From Lindgomyces ingoldianus (taxonomy: Eukaryota > Ascomycota > Dothideomycetes > Pleosporales > Lindgomycetaceae), in contig NW_022985177.1 in assembly GCF_010093535.1 (NCBI RefSeq), positions 848,857-912,856 on the forward strand: a stretch of DNA of 64,000 nt. Reading direction: 5' to 3'. The translations under genes and the position numbers were made by a program. This document shows, in pieces, positions 55,961-64,000 of the stretch (its first letter is position 1; every line of letters starts with the position of its first letter). The notes beneath the pieces were generated by a model, which was given only the letters and a program-made list of their open reading frames with translations, was not told the DNA's origin and did no database searches.

Positions 55961-58201
55961 ATGAGCAATTCCAGCGTCACCCAAGTTCCCTTCAATGCCT
56001 TCAAACTTATTGATTTTGGACCATCTCTTAGCCTCAAGGTGTACCAACAACTTTACAATGATAATGCTGAACCAATAGGCGTGATTGCCATCGTGCAGTC
56101 TCTCGGTCTTCTAAGACCGGTGGACGAGGCTATCGACCAATTCAACGGCAAGTGGACCCGAGGTTCCACGACATGGGAATTTTGTGAGACCGGTATCGAG
56201 GTTGTTACCGGCCAATCGTCGACGAGCAATTTCATGGCAAAGACCCGTGCAGGGGAGGCCGCCGTCATGGTCCTTTCGCTTCTCCTCGAATGCATGGATG
56301 CTCGAGATGTTTCTGAGATTGTGCGGCTCGTTATTGATTCGAGCCCCAATAATCTGGTTCAAATTAAGCCACGCAAGACACAGATTAAGAACGTGGTAAC
56401 AACTATAGAGAGCCAAACGAGCTGCATCAGCTGGCAGGAGGAGATTATGGCAGCCCAGGTTGCAGTCCTTGAGAACTCACCTATTTGGACGAGAGATCAG
56501 GGTCCGGTATCCTCGGATTCTTTTGAAATCCCGAATCAGTGCATGGCTGCCTATTTTCAGGCTCTGTGTGCAGTCACAAATTTCCCTGACTTTCGTTGCA
56601 CTCTCCACACCGGTGGAAGTATATCACTTCCGTTCCTTCTCGCGCACACAGTATGCGGGCTCCGTGTCTGTGTGACAGTAAATGGAGAATTGGTATTTGG
56701 GAACGCTTCTTCAGACGCCTGGCAGGTCCGGCTGGAGAAGTCTCTCGGCCAGAAGACAACTAGGGTCAAATTTGGACAGACGCTTAACGATATCCAAGAC
56801 CTGCTAGTTTTGGATGAAACTGGAAAGCCGCGAGCTAACAGAATCGATATTCATGGAATTGGAAAAATTGCAACAATAGGGCAGGCTCTAGGTGAAAGGG
56901 AAGCAAACGACATTGCGATCCTTGTCGTCTGCGTTGCCTCCTCGATTTTAACGACCTGGAAACGCGAAGTCCACGACCACTCCAACCCAACCGGCTCGTT
57001 GGATTACGAAAGCGACTCATCCACCGCATCCACTAAAGAAACATCCGAATCTAAGGCATGTGGAGAAATAAAACGCCGTCTTACCCCCAAGGCTGTAGCA
57101 CTCTGGTGGGGGTGCTCGGAGCTTGCGTCTGTTAAGATGATGGACGAGGCATCGAGACTTACTGATCTCCAGCCTACCGAAGCGACTTGGAGAGGCCTCA
57201 GATATTCGAAAACTACCATGGCAAACATTGCAGACTTTGAGGGGTTGAGCAAGAATGAACAGTCCCAGCGAAGGCTGAGAGAGAATAAGCCTCTCTCTCG
57301 AGAGGATTATGCTTCGCTCACCCACACTCTCACAACATATTTGGTTTTAATATCCTTCCTTTGCTTCAACGAGACGTCCAAGACCACCATTCGAGTTCGT
57401 TCTTCAAGCCGTCCGCAGAACTCGGCTATCGGACGAACCCTTCGATGCATGAGAAAGCCGAAACCTCTGGCACAGTCTGATATCCTAGGTAGTTGGTATT
57501 ATTGGGTCAGGGGATCAGGCCCCAAGTCTCTGGATAATGTTGATGCCTTTGTTGTGGATGGCTTTCTCATCTACCGCAATCTTCTACTTCAGCTAGATCT
57601 CAGCCCTGAGGCATGTGAGACAGTTGTCGTTGAAGCTGGGCACCTCCAGTTCCAGGGTTACCGCGCAGAGCTAATTCGCAGTTCGAAAAATTCCACGACT
57701 GTAATTGGCAACGCTGCATCTAGTAACCTGAGCGGACCTTGCATATTGAGATCTAGGGACATGACAGGGCACGTAGATACCCGGTGGTCTGTTGACGAAG
57801 TGCAAGGCTCGTTAGAACTTGGCCTTACTCTCGAGTGTGGAAATTCCGGAATTCAAATTGAGACGTCCGTATCTAACATTGCCAAAGAGTCCTGGTCCAT
57901 ACTCTACGGTGATAGAACAATTGACTGCTCCCACGACGAAGGATTTGTTGGACGCCTTGTTGAAGGCGAAGTGGTCGAAGAGTTGGTTCCGGGTTCCCAT
58001 CACACAGCTTCTCCACCAGGTGTTTTTGTATCAGGATACCGGGATTTAAAGTTGTACCGTGCACACAGAAACGAACTTGGACAGATCGCTTGTCTCATGA
58101 GTAGTCAAGGGCACTTGCGAGGGATTTTGAGGCGCGATGCGTGCCTTAGATGCTGTGTCTCATACGCCGAGAGAGCGGGTTTGGATTTCCTCATCGACTA
58201 A
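55961..58201 (+). CDS. Conserved-looking fungal protein of unknown family, 746 aa, intronless
   Basis: A single uninterrupted frame of 746 codons with balanced codon use and no transition damage, starting at ATG 55961 (context CACGTCATGAGC) and ending TAA. I do not recognise the family. There is no signal peptide. Hydrophobic helices occur near residues 97-112, 315-332 and 453-468 but are short and probably buried in a soluble fold. A serine/threonine/acid-rich low-complexity linker at about residues 336-372 separates an N-terminal region (~335 aa) from a C-terminal region (~370 aa). The C-terminus is cysteine-rich (CLRCCVSYAERAG). The two-part layout recalls large fungal orphan proteins, but no catalytic motif is visible. 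It is convergent with the oxidoreductase gene, with 330 bp between stop codons. The function is unknown. Confidence 0.85.
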   Translation: MSNSSVTQVPFNAFKLIDFGPSLSLKVYQQLYNDNAEPIGVIAIVQSLGLLRPVDEAIDQFNGKWTRGSTTWEFCETGIEVVTGQSSTSNFMAKTRAGEAAVMVLSLLLECMDARDVSEIVRLVIDSSPNNLVQIKPRKTQIKNVVTTIESQTSCISWQEEIMAAQVAVLENSPIWTRDQGPVSSDSFEIPNQCMAAYFQALCAVTNFPDFRCTLHTGGSISLPFLLAHTVCGLRVCVTVNGELVFGNASSDAWQVRLEKSLGQKTTRVKFGQTLNDIQDLLVLDETGKPRANRIDIHGIGKIATIGQALGEREANDIAILVVCVASSILTTWKREVHDHSNPTGSLDYESDSSTASTKETSESKACGEIKRRLTPKAVALWWGCSELASVKMMDEASRLTDLQPTEATWRGLRYSKTTMANIADFEGLSKNEQSQRRLRENKPLSREDYASLTHTLTTYLVLISFLCFNETSKTTIRVRSSSRPQNSAIGRTLRCMRKPKPLAQSDILGSWYYWVRGSGPKSLDNVDAFVVDGFLIYRNLLLQLDLSPEACETVVVEAGHLQFQGYRAELIRSSKNSTTVIGNAASSNLSGPCILRSRDMTGHVDTRWSVDEVQGSLELGLTLECGNSGIQIETSVSNIAKESWSILYGDRTIDCSHDEGFVGRLVEGEVVEELVPGSHHTASPPGVFVSGYRDLKLYRAHRNELGQIACLMSSQGHLRGILRRDACLRCCVSYAERAGLDFLID

Positions 58202-58531
58202 TGTCAAGAGTTCCCCTCCTACTTTCATTAAACCTCTGGTGAATTTCGGGGAGCAACAGGCGGCACTGCAACTGCTAGTAGAGAGTTTTCTGTTAGCAAT
58301 ATTTCGGATTTTAGCAACCAGTGTCTAGGCACAATGGCTTTCCAGTGTGCGGGGCATTACACCTAGTGCTGGGGTTATGAAATGTGCCAAGAGGATGCAG
58401 ACTTCTGCCTGAGCCAGAATTTTAAGCATCCTAGAAGCTGATATTAGGAATTAGGATAAAGCATTCGTCTGCGAAGGATGCTAAACTCTTAATTGATACA
58501 TTTGAATAGCTTCCCACCACAAATGTCCCGC
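58202..58531. other. Shared 3' intergenic region of two convergent genes
   Basis: 330 bp between the stop codons of the 746-aa gene and the oxidoreductase. It must contain both 3' UTRs. No feature was recognised. Confidence 0.5.
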
Positions 58532-60201
58532 TCATGCCTGCAATACCTTCCACCCTCCAGGCGTCAAGTTCGTATATATCCTCGATGGATCGTACTTTTC
58601 CCGGACCTCTTTTAGCCTCTCCAAGTTCTTTGCAGGATAGCTCTGGAAAATAGGTTGTCCCTTCCCAGCATCATTCATATAGAGGTATGTCCCGGCCAGT
58701 CCCTTGGCCTGTAATTGCTTATTAATATCCGCCGTCACTGAGTCCGCAAAATTAAGAATGGTCTCATCATCCTCTTCTCGCGTCCAACTCCAACTCTCGT
58801 CCATCCAGAAATACGGCGCTTTGGAAATATCAACACCCTGAGGGTTTCCGCCCGCGTTTATCCCTTGCTGGATGAACTCTTTCGTGATAGGCTGAAAGGT
58901 AATCGTTGTGGTGAGATTCGCAACACCAGACAGTTTTGCGGATACCGCAGAAGTATAGGTGTCGTGAATGAGCCCAATGGCGTCACGACTCACAATGCTT
59001 GACATAACGCGAAATTCCTGACGAAGGCCAAGCGGTTGGAGAACATCGGTCGAATCAATGTACGTGCTCAACGGCTGTAGCGCGAATGAGTCCGAAAACG
59101 AAACTAAGTTCGGCGCAGTAAAGTTCTCAAAAACCGTCGGACTGCTCGTTTCAGAATCATAGAACTTCGCCGTGACGTATATTGTCGTATTTATTCCAGG
59201 AAGCATTACGACAGTTGGGATAATCGCGGCTTTTGAATCCAGCGCGCCGTATTTACCGAAAGTGTATACCGCGTCAAGATAGTTGGCACTCTGGGATTGA
59301 TCGTATTGTGCCATTCCCACCCATACTTTCGGCGATTTGAAGGCCTTGAGGTCGAAGCGTGTGACAATACAGAAGGAGTTTCCGCCGCCTTTCAGCGCCC
59401 AGAAAAGGTCGGAATAGGCGTTTCTGGCGGTTGCTTCGATAATGATGCCACTAGCTAGTACGCACTGTGAAGTTCAGCTTATAAAACAGATGGGGGTATA
59501 GAGTAGAAGTTTCTAACTCGGCGGCGGGGAGATATACCTCATATTTAACAACGTTATTTGACGCAAACCCATATTGATTCGAATAAAAGGAAATCCCTCC
59601 ACCTAATAAAAGCCCCGGAACCCCTACACTCCCAACTCTCCCCCCAGCAACGGCGAGCCCATATGGCTGGAGATACGCATAGACGTTGCGCCAGCGATTT
59701 CCAGGGCCTATGGAAACGGTAGCCTGGTCTTTAGAAAGTGCCAAGGTGCTAAGATTGGAAGTCGAGAGGAGAATGCCGTTAGAATCGATGTTGTTGTAGC
59801 CAGGAACGGGCATGTGGCCGCCACCCCGGATTGCGAATTTGGACAATGTGAGGGTTAGGGTTGTTATTGCGAATGAGACTTGGGTTGCGGATGAAGGAAC
59901 GAAGACGCAGGCTGGGAGGGAGAATTGGCGGGCGGACCAGTATTCTATGTATTATACGTAAGTGCTAGACTGGATGTAGGGACAATATGTGGGAGGTTGA
60001 AGTTTATGGCTTACGTGACTGCGTTTCGTATGTATATCCTGCCGTGTTGGGGTAGAAAGTATGATCTGGATACTTCTGCTTGAAAATCGAACAAGCTACT
60101 TTCTCAGATCCGAATACGCTGGATACAGACGTCTCAGTCGGCGCAGTGAAAGCCGTTTGAACAACGAGCAGCAATGCTGCGAGGGTTGATAGAGTCGACA
60201 T
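58532..60201 (-). CDS. Secreted FAD-linked oxidoreductase, berberine-bridge-enzyme-like, three exons
   Basis: Predicted 508 aa. Exons (minus strand): 60201-60015, 59944-59538, 59464-58532. Residues 1-19/20 form a signal peptide (TLAALLLVVQTAFTAP). The FAD-binding PCMH fold spans about residues 60-240. IRGGGHMP places His106 where the family attaches FAD covalently. GRVGSVGVPGLLLGGGIS (~161-178) binds FAD but lacks the cysteine of bicovalent members, so monocovalent attachment is likely. FWALKGGGNSF follows the exon 2/3 junction. The C-terminal BBE motif YDPSR-IYTNLTPGG lies near 489-502. The family oxidises alcohols, sugars or alkaloid-type substrates using O2; the substrate here is unknown. 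Length is typical, and all splice sites restore family motifs. No transition damage. Confidence 0.92.
59465..59537 (-). other. Intron 2 of the FAD oxidoreductase gene
   Basis: 73 bp, GTATAT donor, CTTCACAG acceptor, phase 0. Chosen over a later CTAG acceptor because it yields KYE-CVLASGIIIEAT, matching the family's YEVVLADG pattern. Confidence 0.9.
59945..60014 (-). other. Intron 1 of the FAD oxidoreductase gene
   Basis: 70 bp, GTAAGC donor, ATACATAG acceptor. It interrupts a Gln codon (phase 1) and joins YETQ-S to Q-YWSARQFSLPACVF, the expected WS...xPxCV(F/V)xP(x) entry into the FAD-binding domain. Confidence 0.9.
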
Positions 60202-62258
60202 TGCGCAACTTAGATGATTAGGAGGTGTACATAAACCAGCGGGGGGTTGTCGCGATCATCATGGGCGGACGAAGACCTAGCTTTAAAGCGCATTTGTTGT
60301 GAGTTAGTGCAATTCAATAAAGCCTAGCTCGAAGATGCACGGTGTAATGTTTCCCTATTTCTGCAGCTTATTTACCGGTAAGCTGGTCTTGTCCCTGTTC
60401 ACTAACATCTCATCATGAACGAGATGCAGGGGTCCGCCCGATCTGATGAGTCTTTCCCATGAGGCACGACAAATTGAAGTATGAATCGCTGAGAAGAAGT
60501 ACAGCGATTACCCGAAAGTAGTATTGGATTAATTCATCAGCATGTTGTGTTTTCGTAGGTTTAATTTTAAGACTCTTCCGGTTTGGTCCAGTAACACGTG
60601 GTGCCAACTTTCCACACCTTCTATTCCTTCTGCTTTGAGTGCTGACAGCGGCGGGGTGACAACTGAAATGTGGCGTGTGATTGAGGTAAGGGGAAATACT
60701 CGCCCCAGCCCTCTAGGTTCTATTTGGACGAACGAGGCGTATCCCAACCTCCGTTAGAGTGGGAGGGAAATGTGACACCCGCCATGGCCGAATTCTGTTT
60801 GGCGTGGTTGTGCTGACTCTTGTATTTTCATAGGGAGGATTTGAGGTTTAGGCTAGTTACGAGCTTATATCATGCCAAATGGATTTAGCAGTAGCATCAT
60901 TCAATTGGGGTTCTTTAACTCTCGACGCTGAACGGTGGGCTCGGGGAAGAAAGGGTTGCCGTGCGGAAGAGGTTCCGCGTCCCGGCTTCCCTGTTTCCAA
61001 GGGTCTGGTTGGGAAAGCACTTGGGACCCTGGTTCGCGGGACCGATGGGACCGATGCTGGACCCAACACAACGCCAACACCAACTCTCCCTGTGTGATCA
61101 GTTTGACTTTCGAGTCTCCACACATGCAGGGTCGAAGGGCTTCACTTCACTTCAAGTCATACCCTGCCGCTTTTTGCCTCGTTGCCCCGATTCCTGGAAA
61201 ATATGTCCTCTGTCCTCAGGATTCATGTCACCCACCCACCTATCAACCGCGCCGCATCCCACCATCTTCATTACATCTGCAAGGATGGAAAATCACGCAC
61301 TAGATACTGTTGAGTGAAACTTAATCCACGGTCTAGAAACTTTTGCTCGTCATTTCCTCCTTGAAGTTCGCAGGGAATAGTGCGCCTTCGCATTGGCGGC
61401 ATCTGAAGCGCGGGGTATTTCCTTTTCATCCCCTAGTTCGCAGTAAAGTTATGCTAAAACAGTTCATCTACAAGGCATAATATTTCTACAAGCACGTGGT
61501 GAACTGCTCAGGATCTCGGCCCGAGGTCTTTTGATGCGAGTACGACAGTTCTAGATTTCGGGACCTCGCCAATCTGGTGGGGCCCTCTTCGCCAGCCTTG
61601 CTTCAAATCTCATCGATCAGCATCGAGCAAGTGCAAGGTGGGCTGATGCATCTACTATTAGCGTTGCCTTCCTAGGGCTAGCGACTATAATTATCACAAA
61701 CCGTTGAACTCTGGACAGAATTGGTACTTTTCCGGCGCCGGCTGCCTCCTCTCTTCTTTAGCAATATGGGAGGTGATTCACAAAACCTGGCTATTATTTC
61801 CTATGCGTAGGTGAGTTGTCTCTATATCTATGTCGTCTACCCTACGACATCGAATTCTCTCCTCCCTTCTCCCTACTGCTAGAGCCTACGAATGTAGCGC
61901 TATAGCTTTAAATTTTATTTCCTTTTCCGTGTACAGGGGCAACACGATACCTTACAGAGGGTTACCATATCTCTGCATACGGCCTTAGGCGACATCTATA
62001 GCCTGTTTTGTTTTGTCAGATATCCCTCTACATATGATTTGTAATAAATAGTGTTTTGGGTGGTCAAGGCCTTTGATGATATGAGACGCTCCCAACAAGA
62101 TGCAGCGTCGCTCAAAGTCCACCAGTAAAGTTTAAACTACACAGAGATAACAATAAGAATATAAATCTACGTCTTAACCCTATCCTCATTAATTGAAATA
62201 TAGGTCCTAGTCTAGACTCCATGTAGCGTCGCCTCCGCCCCAACAGCATTCCGAGGAA
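60202..62258. other. Intergenic region upstream of the oxidoreductase; no supportable gene
   Basis: GC-balanced, unmutated. Overlapping open stretches on both strands at 60860-61320 show no family motif and none is clearly favoured, so none is called. No repeats of the window's transposon families were seen. It must contain the oxidoreductase promoter. Confidence 0.45.
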
Positions 62259-62268
62259 GTATTCACTG

Positions 62269-62890
62269 GTGCTCTCAGCGTCCGCTCTTTGCGCACAACT
62301 ACTTCGTCTTTCTCGGACCCTTCACGTTGACCCGGCTATCAGTCGTTGTCACCAGATTCCTTCCACATTTCTATATCATTGCATAGTACACCCAAGTGCG
62401 GATGAACCTCCTGACGCAGATGCCACCTTCACATCACGACTTCGTTGCAACGTAAACATCGTTGAAGTTGATGTTCAGGTTCTGCATCCTGACTTCTCAT
62501 CAGCAATTTCACATGATACTATCGAGTATATTAGCCAGGTGTTACTCTTCTAGACTACTCTCTGGGACACCAAACTGTCACTTCCATTCTTCTTCCGCCG
62601 CCTGCTCACAAGCCTGCCAACGTACCTCATTGGCTAGCGGATCTGCTTCAGCTTCGTCATGATTTTGCATTTAGCCTACATGATTTCCAATCTACTGACT
62701 TGCGTCCCATTAACCAAATACATGAGTTCAGGTAAGCAGATCAGCTCTCCTAGAGACGTTACCAACCCCTTTACCAGCCAAAGTACAGCCGACTGCAGCG
62801 ACCCGGGAAATCTCGTCCGCGCTGACATCTCGATAAAATTCGGAACCACAGCTGACATCGTTGCAGACGCTATCAGTAAGGCTACCCTAC
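62269..62890 (+). pseudogene. Possible disrupted gene, family unknown
   Basis: Two consecutive plus-strand stretches look protein-like but sit in different frames: about 62390-62535 (IVHPSADEPPDADATF...HDTIEYISQ) and about 62535-62725 (LLDYSLGHQTVTSILLPPP...PINQIHEFR, followed by a GTAAGC donor-like site). A third, about 62730-62875 (STADCSDPGNLVRADI... to a GTAAGG donor), is in yet another frame. This could be a multi-exon gene with introns I cannot place, or a frameshifted pseudogene. No domain was recognised. Low confidence. Confidence 0.25.
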
Positions 62891-64000
62891 CCTCTCCTCC
62901 CCCAACCCCAGCACTAACCATTTCGCTCCAGTAGTAGCGATCCTCCCCCTTCCAGAAACTAGGCCTCGGAATCGTTTTATCCCCCGATGGAGCCATTATC
63001 GCCTTCGTATTCGCATGGCTAGCTCAAATCTCCAAAGTAAACTCATGTGCTGGGAATGACGCTGCCTCAATCGCCACAGTCTTATGTTTTTAAGTATGTA
63101 GAGTGATATGGGATGCGCTGTTTCTAGTATCGTCGGCACGTTACCTGCACTCTGGTTTTGGTTGAGTGGGAAATTGAATTTGGGGAAGACGCAAGCGCCA
63201 GGGATGTAAGGGTGTGGGCATTCTGGAAGCAGTAGGCTGGGAGCAATGGGGAGAACGAAGAAGGGGTTCAGTGTGTCTAAGCACATAGTCAAGGCGATAC
63301 TAGTACCAAGGATGCTAGGGAAGGTTACCTTGAAGGATAGAGGCGAACATTGTAGGATATTGCGGCAGGTTGATGATGGCCTGAGTTGAAACGGAAGCTT
63401 TCAGTATTCTTCATTCTACAATTCAAGATAAAATGGACAGCAATTCATGTCCACTTTAACGTGTGTACAGGAATATGTAAGGTTCGGAGTTATGAACTAT
63501 TTTGTAGTACAGCTTGTATGTTTGGGGCAACTCGAACAGTTGGACAACCCTTCCCCCCCAAGAAAAACCCCCCAAATCATTTAACATACTTGACCAGTTC
63601 TATTACAAGTACAAGAAGGCAATGTTCGGTACATCCATAAACTTTCCTCCTCTTAAGATATTGGGAAGGAAGACATGCAGATGAAGTCAATTCTCTGATG
63701 AGAAGTTAATACAGGGTTGCGTTTCAGTGCAAAGAGATCGCCCACGAAACTCTATTGATGTATGAAAAAGGATTGCACAACGTCATAGGACACTTGGGGT
63801 TGCCGTACTCCATAATAATATCAAGCACTATGGTGAATCGGCTCTGGTACATCTCTGTTTCTTAGAGGCGGCCGGACCTAAATTTCCGTTAGCGAACCTA
63901 GAAATACCGGAGTTGATTCAAGTTAAAAAGATGTGGAAGAACCTACTCGATCAGCTACACGCCCAATTTGGGATCCCACGCTTTGCAGAGAACAATTGAG
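62891..64000. other. Right end of window; no supportable gene
   Basis: GC-balanced sequence. A minus-strand open stretch at 62996-63292 contains FVLPIAPSLLLPECPHPYIP and is flanked by intron-like GT...AG pairs (upstream ATGTTCGCCTCTATCC near 63352), so a small minus-strand gene is conceivable but unproven. No RIP-type mutation was seen. Confidence 0.3.

Noticed and set aside
56053..58064. Minus-strand and shifted open stretches across the 746-aa gene
   Set aside because: Shadows of a long continuous frame; none has a better start, motif or codon pattern.
22331..60201. A secondary-metabolite cluster comprising the ABC transporter and the BBE-like oxidase
   Set aside because: The two genes are more than 30 kb apart, separated by dead transposons, and no core biosynthetic or regulatory gene was found in the window.
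60857..61317. Overlapping open stretches of 72-122 codons on both strands
   Set aside because: Mutually overlapping, compositionally driven by GC-rich triplets, no motif and no splice-consistent extension.

Overview
The window looks like part of a filamentous ascomycete (Pezizomycotina) chromosome. Genes carry short 52-73 bp spliceosomal introns with GTAAGT-like donors, and two small GC-balanced gene islands sit inside long AT-rich tracts. Those tracts are transposon copies eroded by C-to-T and G-to-A transitions, which is the repeat-induced point mutation (RIP) pattern. The species cannot be named from the sequence alone.

Layout. 1-21.8 kb: degraded mobile DNA. It holds two nested Ty1/Copia copies (A1 inside A2), two opposed Fot1/pogo-type DNA transposons (D1, D2), a palindromic pogo-derived element (E1), the 3' end of a retroelement (H), a complete Ty3/Gypsy element on the minus strand (G, 12504-20175), a 24-bp tandem repeat and a solo LTR with perfect target duplication. 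21.8-27.3 kb: a gene island with one intact three-exon ABC-C (MRP-type) transporter of 1,467 aa on the minus strand. 27.3-55.5 kb: a second repeat tract. A Gypsy gag-protease relic (L) is split by a chromodomain Gypsy (B1), which is itself split by a full Copia copy (A3). These are followed by a Tc1-like element (F), a further Gypsy relic (I), a second palindromic element (E2), a short non-autonomous LTR element (J) carrying a second chromodomain Gypsy (B2), and an inverted solo LTR of J. 55.5-64 kb: a gene-bearing, non-mutated region with an intact 746-aa gene of unknown family (plus strand), a convergent three-exon secreted FAD-linked oxidoreductase (BBE-like, 508 aa, minus strand), and about 4 kb with no gene I can defend.

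How it fits together. Perfect 5-bp target duplications (CTAAA, TATTG, TTTAG, CCTTA, TCTAT) and TA duplications give a relative insertion order: L before B1 before A3; the K repeat before J before B2; D1 before A2 before A1. Two empty sites are present in the same window: B2 is the empty counterpart of the A3 insertion in B1, and the K2 repeat at 55.26-55.48 kb is the empty counterpart of both insertions in K1. Retroelement catalytic motifs show the expected G-to-A lesions (for example YxDD to YxNN), so every transposon copy here looks dead. The three host genes carry no such damage. No CRISPR array, rRNA or tRNA was seen, and I found no biosynthetic core gene, so I do not claim a metabolite cluster despite the transporter and the BBE-like oxidase.
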